64,000 nt of DNA from Hymenobacter siberiensis (GTDB lineage: Bacteria > Bacteroidota > Bacteroidia > Cytophagales > Hymenobacteraceae), in contig NZ_JAHLZY020000001.1 in NCBI RefSeq assembly GCF_018967865.2, forward strand, positions 4,402,001-4,466,000, given 5' to 3'. Below the pieces are notes generated by a model that had not been told where the DNA came from, did not search any database, and worked only from the letters and a program-made list of their open reading frames with translations. Shown here in pieces: positions 46,534 to 55,155 of this stretch (the stretch's first letter is position 1; each line of letters begins with the position of its first letter). The position numbers and the translations under genes were made by a program.

Positions 46534-48129
46534 ATGCCTACTCGTTGTACCACGCTGCCCTACGCCGAAACCGGCGCTTTTTCGGGCCTGCTGACTGATT
46601 ATATTGCCCAAAACCCGGCCCTGGCCCCGTTTTATAACCGCTTTCCGGCACTCGAGAATTTCGCCGCTCAAATTGAGGAGAAGCAAGCTGCTTACTCGCC
46701 CGAGGCACGGCAGCTGCTGGTAACGACGCTGCGTGAGCAATATGGCTCGAATCCTGTTCCGGCCATTGAAGCCAACATTCAATTAATCGCGCAGAAAACG
46801 ACGTTTACCGTCACCACTGGCCACCAACTCAACCTGCTCACCGGGCCGCTGTACTTTATCTACAAAATCGTGTCGGCCATTAAGCTGAGCCGGGAATTGA
46901 AGGCGAAATACCCGCAGTACGATTTCGTGCCGGTGTACTGGATGGCCACGGAGGACCACGATTTCGCCGAAATCAACCACTTCTCGCTGTTCGGTAAAAC
47001 CTATGCCTGGGATGCCGCCGGCACCGGCGGCCCGGTGGGCCGCCTCCCGCTTGACGGCCTGAGTGAGCAGCTGCTGAGCCAGCTGCCGCCCGAAGTGCCC
47101 ACCGCTTTCCACGAAGCGTATTCCACGTCGAAGAACCTGGCCGAAGCCACCCGCAAGCTGGCCGATTCGCTGTTTGGCGAATACGGCCTGGTGACGCTCG
47201 ACGCCGACCGCCCGGCCCTGAAACAGGCACTGGTGCCGCTGCTGACCAAAGAAATTGAGGCGCAGGTTTCGAACGCCGCCGTGCAGGCCACCAACGAGCG
47301 GCTGATAGCCGCCGGCTACAAGCCGCAGGTGTACTCGCGGCCCATCAACCTGTTTTTCATCACCGACGAGGGCAAGCGCGAGCGCCTGGAGCCCGACGCC
47401 AGCGGGGCCGACTGCGTGGAAGTGACCATTCGCAACACGGCCAAGTGCCACAGCCAGGCCGAATTGCTGGTTCTGGCCCAGGCGCACCCCGAGCAGTTCA
47501 GCCCCAACGTGGTACTGCGGCCGGTGTACCAGGAAATCCTGATGCCGAACCTGGTGTACATCGGCGGCGGGGCTGAGGTGGCGTACTGGTTCCAGCTGAA
47601 GGACGTGTTTGCGGCCTTTGGCGTGCCGTTCCCGATGGTGCTGCCGCGCAATTCGGCCGAGTACATCAGCCGGGCCAACGCGGGCAAGCTGAAAAAGCTG
47701 GGCCTGACCACGCCCGAGATTTTCCGGTCTCTGCCGGACCTCAAGAAGCAGGTGGGTGCCGCCCTGGGCCAGGAAGAAATCAGCCTGAAGGAGCAGCAGC
47801 AGGCCCTGGCTGCCGCCTTCCAGCAGGTGCAGGACGTAGCCCAGCGCCTCGACCCTACCCTGGTAAAAACCGTGGCTGCTGAAGCCCAAAAAGCCGCTGC
47901 CAGCCTCGCCGGCCTGGAAAAACGCCTCAGCAAAGCCGCCGAAACCAAGAACGAAACCGCCTACACCCAACTGGCGGCGCTCAAGGAAAAGCTATTTCCC
48001 GGCGGCGGCCTGCAGGAACGCAGCGAAAACGTACTCAGCATTCTGATTAACAACCCCAGCTTTATTGAGCAGTTGGTGGAATCCTTTGAGCCGCTGGCGC
48101 TGGAGTTTACGGTGCTGGAGGAAGAATAA
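46534..48129 (+). CDS. bshC: Bacillithiol biosynthesis cysteine-adding enzyme BshC
   Basis: 531-residue enzyme that adds cysteine to glucosaminyl-malate in the last step of bacillithiol synthesis. The length is exact for the family. Signatures: TVTTGHQLNLLTGPLYFIYKIVSAI, FVPVYWMATEDHDFAEINHF, TIRNTAKCHSQAELL-like ATP-region and LPNLVYIGGGAEVAYWFQLKDVF. The predicted long coiled coil (about 420-490) is present. ATG 46534 (MPTRCTTLPYAETGAF) is chosen; the longer frame runs through a repeat. bshA and bshB are elsewhere. Confidence 0.96.
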   Translation: MPTRCTTLPYAETGAFSGLLTDYIAQNPALAPFYNRFPALENFAAQIEEKQAAYSPEARQLLVTTLREQYGSNPVPAIEANIQLIAQKTTFTVTTGHQLNLLTGPLYFIYKIVSAIKLSRELKAKYPQYDFVPVYWMATEDHDFAEINHFSLFGKTYAWDAAGTGGPVGRLPLDGLSEQLLSQLPPEVPTAFHEAYSTSKNLAEATRKLADSLFGEYGLVTLDADRPALKQALVPLLTKEIEAQVSNAAVQATNERLIAAGYKPQVYSRPINLFFITDEGKRERLEPDASGADCVEVTIRNTAKCHSQAELLVLAQAHPEQFSPNVVLRPVYQEILMPNLVYIGGGAEVAYWFQLKDVFAAFGVPFPMVLPRNSAEYISRANAGKLKKLGLTTPEIFRSLPDLKKQVGAALGQEEISLKEQQQALAAAFQQVQDVAQRLDPTLVKTVAAEAQKAAASLAGLEKRLSKAAETKNETAYTQLAALKEKLFPGGGLQERSENVLSILINNPSFIEQLVESFEPLALEFTVLEEE

Positions 48130-48143
48130 GACAGCGCGTTGTG

Positions 48144-48731
48144 ATGCAGGATAAAGCCGAACTGCGCCGCGCCGCCCTTTTCCGCCGCAAAGCACTGCCT
48201 GCCGACGAAATCGCGCAGCATAGCCAGCAGCTGTGCGACCAGCTATTCCAGCATTTTCCGGTGGCGGAGTGGCGCTGGCTGCACCTGTTTCTGCCGCTGG
48301 CCCGGTACAATGAACCGGACACCTGGCTAATTATCCATCGCATCTGGGCCGAGGGGCTGGCGGTGCGGCTGGCCATGCCCATGGTGCAGGCCGATGGGAT
48401 TTCGCTGCGCCATTACGAGCTGACGCCGGACACGCCACTGCACCCCAGCCATTGGGGCATTCCCGAGCCTGCCGCTACCGCCGAAACGGAAGTACCGGCT
48501 GCCGCTTTCGATGCCGTGCTGGTGCCCCTGCTGGCCATGGACCGGGCCGGCCACCGCGTGGGCTACGGGGGAGGATTCTACGACCGGTTTCTGGCCCGGT
48601 GCCGGCCAGAAACGCAGTTCATCGGCCTGAGCGTGCTGGATGAGGCACCCGTAGCCACCATTGCCGATGTGTTGCCCACCGATGTGCCGCTCACGGCCTG
48701 CCTCATGCCGGGTGGGGTGTGGCATTTTTGA
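48144..48731 (+). CDS. 5-formyltetrahydrofolate cyclo-ligase
   Basis: 195-residue ATP-dependent enzyme that converts 5-formyl-THF to 5,10-methenyl-THF. ELRRAALFRRKALP at the N-terminus, LPLARYNEPDTW in the middle and the strongly conserved DRAGHRVGYGGGFYDRFL near the C-terminus are diagnostic. It follows bshC by about 15 nt, so the two are probably one transcript. Start GTG 48141 or ATG 48144; the latter is preferred. Confidence 0.95.
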   Translation: MQDKAELRRAALFRRKALPADEIAQHSQQLCDQLFQHFPVAEWRWLHLFLPLARYNEPDTWLIIHRIWAEGLAVRLAMPMVQADGISLRHYELTPDTPLHPSHWGIPEPAATAETEVPAAAFDAVLVPLLAMDRAGHRVGYGGGFYDRFLARCRPETQFIGLSVLDEAPVATIADVLPTDVPLTACLMPGGVWHF

Positions 48732-48864
48732 GGCATCTTGATAAAACGGAATATCAGGCTATTTATTATTCAGGGCAGGAATATTTTTTATTCATAACAG
48801 TCTCACAATAAGATAATAAGGTATTGCGTTTCCCGGGTATATTTCACCTAATACTCGCAGCCTT

Positions 48865-49710
48865 ATGATGACTAATGCCCAGCTGGCGACGGCCAGCCTC
48901 GACGACATCGTGTTCGATGGTCGTAACCGCCAGTACGGGGCTTACCAGCTCCGCGCCCACTACCAGCGCCACATGACGCGGGCACTGATTATCGGCTCGG
49001 TCATGCTGGCTTTGCTGCTGGTTTTTCCGTTGGTAGCGCAGCTGCTGAAGGAGGATGTGCTGGTGGTACCGACTGACCTTGACAAAGGCAAGGTGACGCT
49101 CATTGCGCCGCCGCTGGCCCCCGAAAGGGTGATTACGCCTCCCCCGACAACGGCCCCGCCCAAGTCGGTACTTCCGGCCGCACCGGCTCAGCACCTGGCT
49201 GCCACGCGCTTCGTTGAAATGAAGGTGACGCCCGATGACCAGGCTACGGAGGACGTACCCGACCAGAAGCTGCTGGCCAATACCACCGTTTCCACCATCA
49301 CCAGCATTGGCGAGGCTTCCGCAACCGACCTGGGGCCGCTGACCGATACTGGCGGCACCAAAGAGATTGGGGCCGATGTGGTAAAAGAAACGACGTACGT
49401 TTATGTGGAGCAAATGCCGGAACTACCGGGCGGCGGTGGCCAGAAAGCCATTGTAGCGGCTATCCAGAAGGCAGCGAAATACCCGGCACTAGCACTTGGC
49501 AATCAGATAGAGGGCAAAATATACGTCAGCTTTATTGTGAACTCACTGGGCGATGTTTCCGATGTGAAGGTGGTGAAAGGCCTAGGCTATGGCCTGGACG
49601 AGGAAACCATCCGCGCTGTAAAAACCCTGCCCCGGTTCACCCCGGGCAAGCAAAATGGCCGGGCGGTGAGCGTGGCCTACACCGTGCCCATTAGCTTCAA
49701 AATTCAATAA
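48865..49710 (+). CDS. TonB-family energy transducer
   Basis: 281-residue inner-membrane protein that couples proton-motive force to outer-membrane receptors. Begins with the short cytoplasmic DDIVFDGRNRQYGAYQLR box typical of Bacteroidota TonB proteins, then one span (RALIIGSVMLALLLVFPLVAQLL), a Pro-rich periplasmic linker (LIAPPLAPERVITPPPTTAPP), and the C-terminal TonB domain with YPALALGNQIEGKIYVSFIV, VKGLGYGLDEETIRAVKTLP and FTPGKQNGRAV. A bidirectional hairpin follows. Confidence 0.95.
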   Translation: MMTNAQLATASLDDIVFDGRNRQYGAYQLRAHYQRHMTRALIIGSVMLALLLVFPLVAQLLKEDVLVVPTDLDKGKVTLIAPPLAPERVITPPPTTAPPKSVLPAAPAQHLAATRFVEMKVTPDDQATEDVPDQKLLANTTVSTITSIGEASATDLGPLTDTGGTKEIGADVVKETTYVYVEQMPELPGGGGQKAIVAAIQKAAKYPALALGNQIEGKIYVSFIVNSLGDVSDVKVVKGLGYGLDEETIRAVKTLPRFTPGKQNGRAVSVAYTVPISFKIQ

Positions 49711-49723
49711 GCACTTCGGACCG

Positions 49724-49798
49724 GCAGCATAAAAAACGTCCGGCTCCGCTTGCTTCGCCTGTGCGAACGCGAGCAGAGCCGGACATTTTTTATGCTGC
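49724..49798. terminator. Two-way terminator
   Basis: GCAGCATAAAAAACGTCCGGC ... GCCGGACATTTTTTATGCTGC, a long stem with A6 and T6 tracts between convergent genes. Confidence 0.88.
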
Positions 49799-49807
49799 TT
49801 ATTTTGC

Positions 49808-50359
49808 CTACTTCAGCTCCGCCTCCACGCCCGTGATGCGGGCCTGGCCCCAGGGCGCGATGCTGACGCGCACCCGCAGCGGGTGCAGGCGGCCGGCTTT
49901 TTCGAGACGTAGGCCGCTGCCTTCGGGCACGTAGTAGCGCTCCAGGTTGAAGCGCAGGTTGAACGAGCTCCGGTACACATCCGTGACCCAGCCGCGCAGC
50001 ACGGCCTGGCCCACGCCGGGCTTTGGGGCCTGCGGATACACGCCCACGGCGGTGCTGAAGCTATCGGAGCCGGTGGCCAGCAGCACGAACACCGCTTGGC
50101 GGCGCTGCGGGGCGGCGGGGCCTTGCCAGCGGCTCAGGGGCGTTTCGCTGATGGCGTAGTGCAGGCGCACGAAGTCGCCGTAGAGCAGGTCGCGCGGGTC
50201 GATGGGCGTGGTGGCCAGCATAACTTTCTGGCCCAGGGCCGTGGTGGCGTAGCCTGCGCCGGCCACGCCCAGCACGTAGAGCACCTGCGCGGCCACCAGG
50301 GCGCGCAGCATCGGGCGGCGGCGCGCCGGGCTTGAGAACCAAGAGAGCAGGTCAGTCAT
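49808..50359 (-). CDS. GDYXXLXY-domain membrane protein
   Basis: 183-residue protein with one N-terminal span (LRALVAAQVLYVLGVAGAGYA) and the GDYXXLXY signature read here as YGDFVRLHYAIS (GDF instead of GDY), followed by FNLERYYVPEGSGLRLE, the second family motif. Such proteins usually sit in an operon with DUF2157 and DUF4401 membrane proteins. Here a frameshifted DUF2157 gene lies upstream on the same strand, separated by repeat A5, and no DUF4401 is present. Function unknown. Confidence 0.85.
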   Translation of the reverse strand: MTDLLSWFSSPARRRPMLRALVAAQVLYVLGVAGAGYATTALGQKVMLATTPIDPRDLLYGDFVRLHYAISETPLSRWQGPAAPQRRQAVFVLLATGSDSFSTAVGVYPQAPKPGVGQAVLRGWVTDVYRSSFNLRFNLERYYVPEGSGLRLEKAGRLHPLRVRVSIAPWGQARITGVEAELK

Positions 50360-50379
50360 TCGATAATTATGAATTGAAG

Positions 50380-50516
50380 CTGTTTAGAAAGTCCCCGAAC
50401 GGTCATGCAGAGCGCAGCGCAGCATCTTGCTCGCATCGTCACGTCCGTTCAACGATGCGAGCAAGATGCTGCGCTCTGCATGACCGTTTGAGGACCTTTT
50501 GTGACTTTCTAAACAA
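50380..50516. repeat. Nested inverted repeat, family A copy 5
   Basis: The outer GTTTAGAAAGTC/GACTTTCTAAAC pair encloses the family A core (left arm 50403-50439, right arm 50452-50483). The left arm holds a 5-bp duplication (GCGCA) absent from the right arm. Confidence 0.88.
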
Positions 50517-50521
50517 CTCCA

Positions 50522-51807
50522 TTATAAATTATGAATTGGCTCTGCGGTTTCGGAGTCATTGGCCGGGATGGGTGGGGTGCCCGTCTGCTGCGCTACGGCC
50601 GGGGCGGCGGCGGCCAGTACCTGGGCGTTGCGGCGGCGCAGGTACCAACTCAGGGCCAGCAGCAGAATACCGCCAATCAGGAAAAACAGCGACTTATCCA
50701 TGAAGCCCCAGGTGAGCTTGAAGTAGGCCACGGCGGTGGCGGCCACAAACAGCACCGCGCCGATGGTGAGCTGCTCCGGGTCGTGGTCACGGTTGGCGCG
50801 GGCCAGCACCGAGCCGGCGTGGGCATACAGCACCACCAGCGTAGCCACGGCCAGCGACAACCCGCCCGACAAGTAAAAGCCCGGCAGCAGCAGCAGCCAC
50901 TCGGGCAGGGTGGCCAGGCTGCCCCGCGCCCGCTTGCCGGCTACCGATAGGGCCAGCACGGCCGCCAGCGCCCCCAGGTAAGGCAGCAGCGGCGGCCGCA
51001 GCACGTTGGCATAGGCATCGGCTTCGCCAAACACCGCCAGCCCGAACATAAATAGATAGGCCGCCACCAGCGGCGGCACCTGTAGGGCGCGGCCACCGAG
51101 GCGGTTGAGCTGCCAGTCGCCGGCCGTGTAGATGGCCATGGCCGGCACAAAGAACCAGGTAATTTTGGCGTGTAGCACGATGATGAGCAGGCCCACCTGC
51201 CAGAGCAGGCCGGCGGCCAGCACGTAGCTGCCCACCACATCGGGCCGGCGCCACCAGTAGTAGCCCATGCCGCCCACCACCAGCCACGCCGTGACGTAGC
51301 TGAAGATACCCAGCGACTCGACGCAGTACGTTTGCACCGCTGCCCCGATGAGCACCGTGAGCAGCACCAGCAGCCGCGAGCCGTATACGTAGCTCAGGCC
51401 CACACCTGCTATACCCAGGCCAGCAGGCCACTGGCATCGTAGCCCACCAGCTGAAAAAGCTGGCTGGTGAGAATGATGCTGGCCCCAAACAGCAGTAGCC
51501 CAAGCCCGATGAGGCCGTGGCCGAGGTCGGGGTTACCGCGCCGCAGGAAGTAGGCACCCGCACCGTAGCTGCCCACCAAACTGCCCAGCAGCAGCGCCAG
51601 CCGCAGGGCGGTGGGCAGGCCCTGCCAGTTGGCGGCTACCACGCTCAGTCCGCTCAGGCCCACCAGCACGCTGCCCAGGATGGGGAGCAGGCCCAGGGCC
51701 GGGGCCTGCTGCGGGTAGCGGGCCAGCAGTTGCTGCTGCTGCGCCTCGCTGATGAGGCCATCGGTGACCCAGCCGGGACTTTCGGTATCGAGAAATTTGC
51801 GGGACAA
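50522..51807 (-). pseudogene. DUF2157 membrane protein, frameshifted
   Basis: N-terminal part (51807-51409) has the DUF2157 head: WVTDGLISEAQQQQLLARYP, LGLLPILGSVLVGLSGLSVVAANWQ and HGLIGLGLLLFGASIILTSQLFQLVG, ending at a premature TAG after GLLAWV. The rest (51420-50522) continues in a frame shifted by 2 with LGIAGVGLSYVYGSRLLVLL and about eight further spans. Loss of one GCCTGGG copy (7 nt) near 51415 would explain the break. TTG 51807 (LSRKFLDTES) is the likely start; the frame extends further up to 51918 without coding character. Confidence 0.78.
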
Positions 51808-52086
51808 GGGGTAGGATGTGGGGGTAAGCGGATATGGAGGCAGGAGGGTAAGTGCGAAGGTAGGAGAATCCCCAACGCGTTGCGATGCTCTCCCCATTGC
51901 ACCCGCTTGCCTCCGCATCCTCCTATCCCACCTTCCGGCCGCGTCATTTCGCGCAGACCGGGTGGCAACTCATGGGGTTTTTGCCGGGGTTCGGGGCTGA
52001 TTTCAGTGGATTGAGGGCGGTACTAGCGGCGGCAGGTAGGCAGCGGGGCTTGTTTTGGGCATTCTTCACTCCCAAGCCCTACGCTT

Positions 52087-52711
52087 ATGAAACTGCTGCA
52101 CACGCTTCGCCGGCTGGCCCTGGCCCCGTTGTTCTGGCTGCCTCTGGCCAGCTTTGCCCAAACGCCCACCCCGGCGCAACCTGAAACAGTTTTTGCCGGG
52201 GTGCCGCAGGAAACCATCGCGGGCGAGGCCCCGGCATTCCAGCTCTTCGACGAGACGTTCTACGACAACCAGTTGTTTTTGCTGGGCGAGGCGCACGGCG
52301 TGCAGCGGCCCCAGGAGTTAGATTTCGCCCTGCTCAAGCACCTGAACCAGCGGGCCGGCGTGCGTACCTACGTGGCCGAAGTAGACTGCGCCAAGGCCTA
52401 TTACCTGAACGAGTACCTGCGCACGGGCGATGCAGCAACCCTGGACCTGGTTTTCCGCAGCTGGCTGGCGGAAACCTCCTAGTGGGCCAACCAGGATTTC
52501 CGGGCCAAGCTCCGGCGCATCCGGGCCTGGAACCTGACGCTGCCCGCAACCCGCAAAGTCCGCTTTCTCGGCCTCGACCAACTCCAGGACCTACCGCTGG
52601 CCGCTGATTACCTGGCGGCCCTGCTGCGGAAAAGCCCACCGTCCCAATCCCTCCGCCCCCAGTTGGATTCGGTGGTTACCATGCTGCGGCAGCCGACGGC
52701 CAACCCGGCGC
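52087..52711 (+). pseudogene. 5' remnant of an erythromycin-esterase/ChaN-like gene
   Basis: Signal peptide (LALAPLFWLPLASFAQ) then QLFLLGEAHGVQRPQELDFAL and VRTYVAEVDCAKAYYLNEYL, which resemble the GExHG motif of EreA/ChaN-like (Tiki) proteins. TAG at codon 132 (52480-52482) interrupts the frame, which continues with WANQDFRAKLRRIRAWN. After about LRQPTANPAL the homology ends and the DNA switches to the tail of a LytTR regulator in another frame. Both an amber codon and loss of the 3' half make it non-functional. Family assignment is moderate. Confidence 0.72.
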
Positions 52712-53284
52712 TGGCCGGCCTGCCCCATCATCTTCACCACGGCCTACGACCAGTTTCTGCTGGCCGCGTTCCAGGGCAACGGCATTGCCTACCTGCTCAA
52801 GCCCTTCACCCTGGAGCAGCTGCAGGCCGCCCTGGCCAAATACGAGCGGCTGCGCACCAACCTCGCGCCGCCCCCGCCCACGCCCAGCCTGCCCCCGGAT
52901 GTGATGCGCGAGCTCACCCAGGCCCTGCGCCAGCACAGCCAGCCGGCCTACAAGCAGCGCTTTTCGGTGCGGATGCGCAACGGCCTCTACCTGCTCCAGA
53001 CCGCCGACATTGCCTACCTGCAGGCCGACGAGGGCGTAACCTTCGCCGTGGACGGGGCCGGCACGCGCTACCCCCTCAGCGGCACGCTGGCCGAGCTGGA
53101 GCGCCAGCTCGACCCCAGCCGCTTCGGCCGCCTCAACCGCTCCGAGCTGGTAAACGTGGCCTTCATCGAGCGGGCCGAGCCGTACTTCAACAACCGCCTC
53201 GCCGTGAAGCTGCGCGCCCCCGGCCTCACCCTCACCACCAGCGCCGCCCAAACCCCCGAGTTCCGCCGCTGGCTGGAAGGGTAA
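52712..53284 (+). pseudogene. 3' remnant of a LytTR response regulator
   Basis: In frame with the stop at 53284: PIIFTTAYDQFLLAAF, then GIAYLLKPFTLEQLQAALAKY (the last third of a receiver domain with its conserved Lys), then a Pro-rich linker and a complete LytTR domain (FSVRMRNGLYLLQTADIAYL, FGRLNRSELVNVAFIERAEPYF). The first two thirds of the receiver, including the phosphorylation site, are missing. The free DNA-binding domain might still be made from GTG or ATG codons near 52901, as a constitutive regulator. Confidence 0.82.
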
Positions 53285-53285
53285 T

Positions 53286-53353
53286 TGTAGCGTGGACTCT
53301 GCGAGTGCGCATGTCGTTCGGTCAACACGCGGACTCGCAGAGTCCACGCTACA
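53286..53353. repeat. GTAGCG inverted repeat, family C copy 3
   Basis: Perfect 21-bp arms TGTAGCGTGGACTCTGCGAG... at 53286-53306 and 53333-53353. Separates the LytTR remnant from mnmD. Confidence 0.9.
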
Positions 53354-53355
53354 CC

Positions 53356-54063
53356 CTATTTCACGGCCCGCGTCATCTCGCGCTTGCCGGGGGGGCCGGG
53401 CAGCTTTTCCGTCAGCCAGCCGGCGGCGCGCAGGTTGCGGCGAAACTGACCCTGAGCGCAGTAGGTCACCAGTACCGCGCCGGGCGCGGCGGCGGCGTAG
53501 AGCTGGGCAAACACGGCTTCCGTCCACAGCTCGGGCTGCTTTTCGGGGGCGAAGGCATCGAAATAAAACAGGTTGTACTGACCGGCGGGCAGCGCGGCGG
53601 CTTGCAGCGACTGGTGCCGCTTGCGTAGCCGGAAGCCGGGCAGCAATTCCACCGGCGCATCCCAGGGCGCGGCGTGCAGCTCGGCAAACAGTTCTTTGAT
53701 GGGGGTGCCGCGCTCGTCCCACTCGGGTTGCAGGGCGGCCACCACGGCGGGCGGCAGCGGGAAGGTTTCGAGGCCGTCGTACTCGATGAAAGCGCCGGCG
53801 GCCTGGGCGGCTTCCAGCGTTAATAGCGCGTTCAGGCCGGTACCGAGGCCGATTTCGAGGATGCGTAGGGACTGGCCGGTTGCGGCGGCGGCGGGCAGCA
53901 GCGGGGCCAGCCCGTGCCGGATGAAGACATGCGCCGACTCCTGCCGCGCCCCGTGCTGCGAGTGGTAATGCTCATTCAGGGCCGGCACGAAAAGCGTGGC
54001 CGAGCCGTCGGCCGTGCGGCGCACCTCTACCTTTGGCTCGCTGGAGAATTCCTGATTTTTCAT
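53356..54063 (-). CDS. mnmD: tRNA 5-methylaminomethyl-2-thiouridine methyltransferase (MnmD)
   Basis: 235-residue SAM-dependent methyltransferase (DUF752) that methylates the wobble uridine side chain of some tRNAs. The SAM site is ILEIGLGTGLNALLTLEAA. FYFDAFAPEKQPELWT and the ending PGPPGKREMTRA are diagnostic of MnmD, and YHSQHGARQESAHVFI is the conserved N-terminal motif. It is the stand-alone form; MnmC fuses it to an FAD domain. The start codon lies within a heptamer array. Confidence 0.93.
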   Translation of the reverse strand: MKNQEFSSEPKVEVRRTADGSATLFVPALNEHYHSQHGARQESAHVFIRHGLAPLLPAAAATGQSLRILEIGLGTGLNALLTLEAAQAAGAFIEYDGLETFPLPPAVVAALQPEWDERGTPIKELFAELHAAPWDAPVELLPGFRLRKRHQSLQAAALPAGQYNLFYFDAFAPEKQPELWTEAVFAQLYAAAAPGAVLVTYCAQGQFRRNLRAAGWLTEKLPGPPGKREMTRAVK

Positions 54064-54080
54064 TCCTCATTCTTCATTAA
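54040..54080. repeat. Heptamer array over the mnmD start, family B copy 7 (single arm)
   Basis: On the minus strand units ATGAAGA, ATGAGGA, ATGAAAA, ATCAGGA run into the gene; the third supplies the mnmD ATG. No complementary arm was noticed nearby. Confidence 0.7.
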
Positions 54081-54084
54081 AAAT

Positions 54085-54510
54085 ATGCCCCGCGTAAAAG
54101 TAGCCCTGCCCGATACCTTCTCCTTCATCACCGAAATTCCGGTTCGCATCACCGACCTCAACTACGGTGGGCACGTGGGCAACGACGCCATGCTGGGAAT
54201 CCTACACGAGGCACGGGTGCATTTCCTGCGCTCCATCGGTGTGCCGAATGACTACGATGCCGTCACCAAGCTCGGCCTCATCATGGTGGATGTGGCCGTG
54301 GAGTACAAGGGTGAAGCTTTCCACGGCGACGTGCTGCGCGTGCAGATGGCCGGCAACGACCTCAATAAATACGGCTTCGACGTGGTGTACCACGTGCACA
54401 ACCAGGCCGGCAAGGAGGTGGCCCGCGCCAAAACCGGGATGCTCTGCTTCGACTACAACACCCATAAGCTGCGCCTGCTGCCCGAGGAGCTGGCCGCGCA
54501 GCTGCAATAG
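54085..54510 (+). CDS. Hotdog-fold thioesterase
   Basis: 141-residue acyl-CoA thioesterase of the 4HBT group. PVRITDLNYGGHVGNDAMLGILHEARVHFL holds the usual hotdog helix: Asp in TDLNYGGHVGN is the catalytic residue position and LHEAR follows. VEYKGEAFHGDVLRV and VARAKTGMLCFDY complete the fold. Divergent from mnmD with about 20 nt between starts. Substrate unknown. Confidence 0.9.
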   Translation: MPRVKVALPDTFSFITEIPVRITDLNYGGHVGNDAMLGILHEARVHFLRSIGVPNDYDAVTKLGLIMVDVAVEYKGEAFHGDVLRVQMAGNDLNKYGFDVVYHVHNQAGKEVARAKTGMLCFDYNTHKLRLLPEELAAQLQ

Positions 54511-54516
54511 CCGCCC

Positions 54517-55125
54517 GTGTTTCGCCTCGTCCTCCTCACCGCGCCCACGGCCCTGCCCGATGAGGCACGCCTGCTCGCTGCCCTGCTCGGCGCGGGTTCC
54601 AAAACCCTGCACCTGCGCAAGCCCGGCTGGCCCGCCGCACCGGTCGAAGACCTGATTCAGGCCATTCCCGCGCAGTTTCACGCGCGGCTGGTGCTGCACG
54701 GGCACCCCGAGCTGGTACGGCGTTACCGCCTCGGCGGTCTGCACCTCACGGGGCAGCAGCGCGCCGCCACCGTGCGCCGCCCTACCCTCCTGCCCGGCCA
54801 GACGCTCTCCACGTCCTTCCACTCGCTGGCCGAAATCGACCGGCACCGCCGCCGCTACGACTACGTTTTTCTGAGCCCGATTTTCGACAGCATCAGCAAG
54901 GAGGGCTACGGCAGCACCTTCAAGCTGCCCGAGCTGCGGGCGTTTTTCCAGCGGCAGGCGGGCCGGGCCGGCTACCACGCGCCGGTGCTGGCGCTGGGCG
55001 GCATTGCGGCCACCAACCTGGCGCTGGTGCAGGTGGCTGGCTTCGCGGGCGCGGCTGTGCTGGGCACTATCTGGCAAAGCCCGGACCCGGTGGCGGCCCT
55101 GCGGCAGCTGCAGGAGCAGGTGTAG
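54517..55125 (+). CDS. ThiE-like protein (TenI-type)
   Basis: 202-residue TIM-barrel protein related to thiamine-phosphate synthase. Starts with GTG 54517, 6 nt after the thioesterase. LGGLHLTGQQR is the diphosphate-binding turn, FLSPIFDSISKEGYGSTF is the conserved P-loop-like segment, and LALGGIAATNLALVQ ends the barrel. Compared with the canonical ThiE at 57.1 kb it is more divergent: LHGH replaces the IINDN of ThiE, a Mg-binding loss seen in TenI-type thiazole tautomerases. It is convergent with thiH. A tautomerase or paralogous role is inferred. Confidence 0.82.
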   Translation: MFRLVLLTAPTALPDEARLLAALLGAGSKTLHLRKPGWPAAPVEDLIQAIPAQFHARLVLHGHPELVRRYRLGGLHLTGQQRAATVRRPTLLPGQTLSTSFHSLAEIDRHRRRYDYVFLSPIFDSISKEGYGSTFKLPELRAFFQRQAGRAGYHAPVLALGGIAATNLALVQVAGFAGAAVLGTIWQSPDPVAALRQLQEQV

Positions 55126-55155
55126 TGTGTGCTTTGCAGTACGCGGCGCGGTGGC

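Noticed and set aside
53292..53699. ORF antisense to mnmD
   Set aside because: Arg/Ala/Pro-rich shadow frame; mnmD on the other strand is clear.
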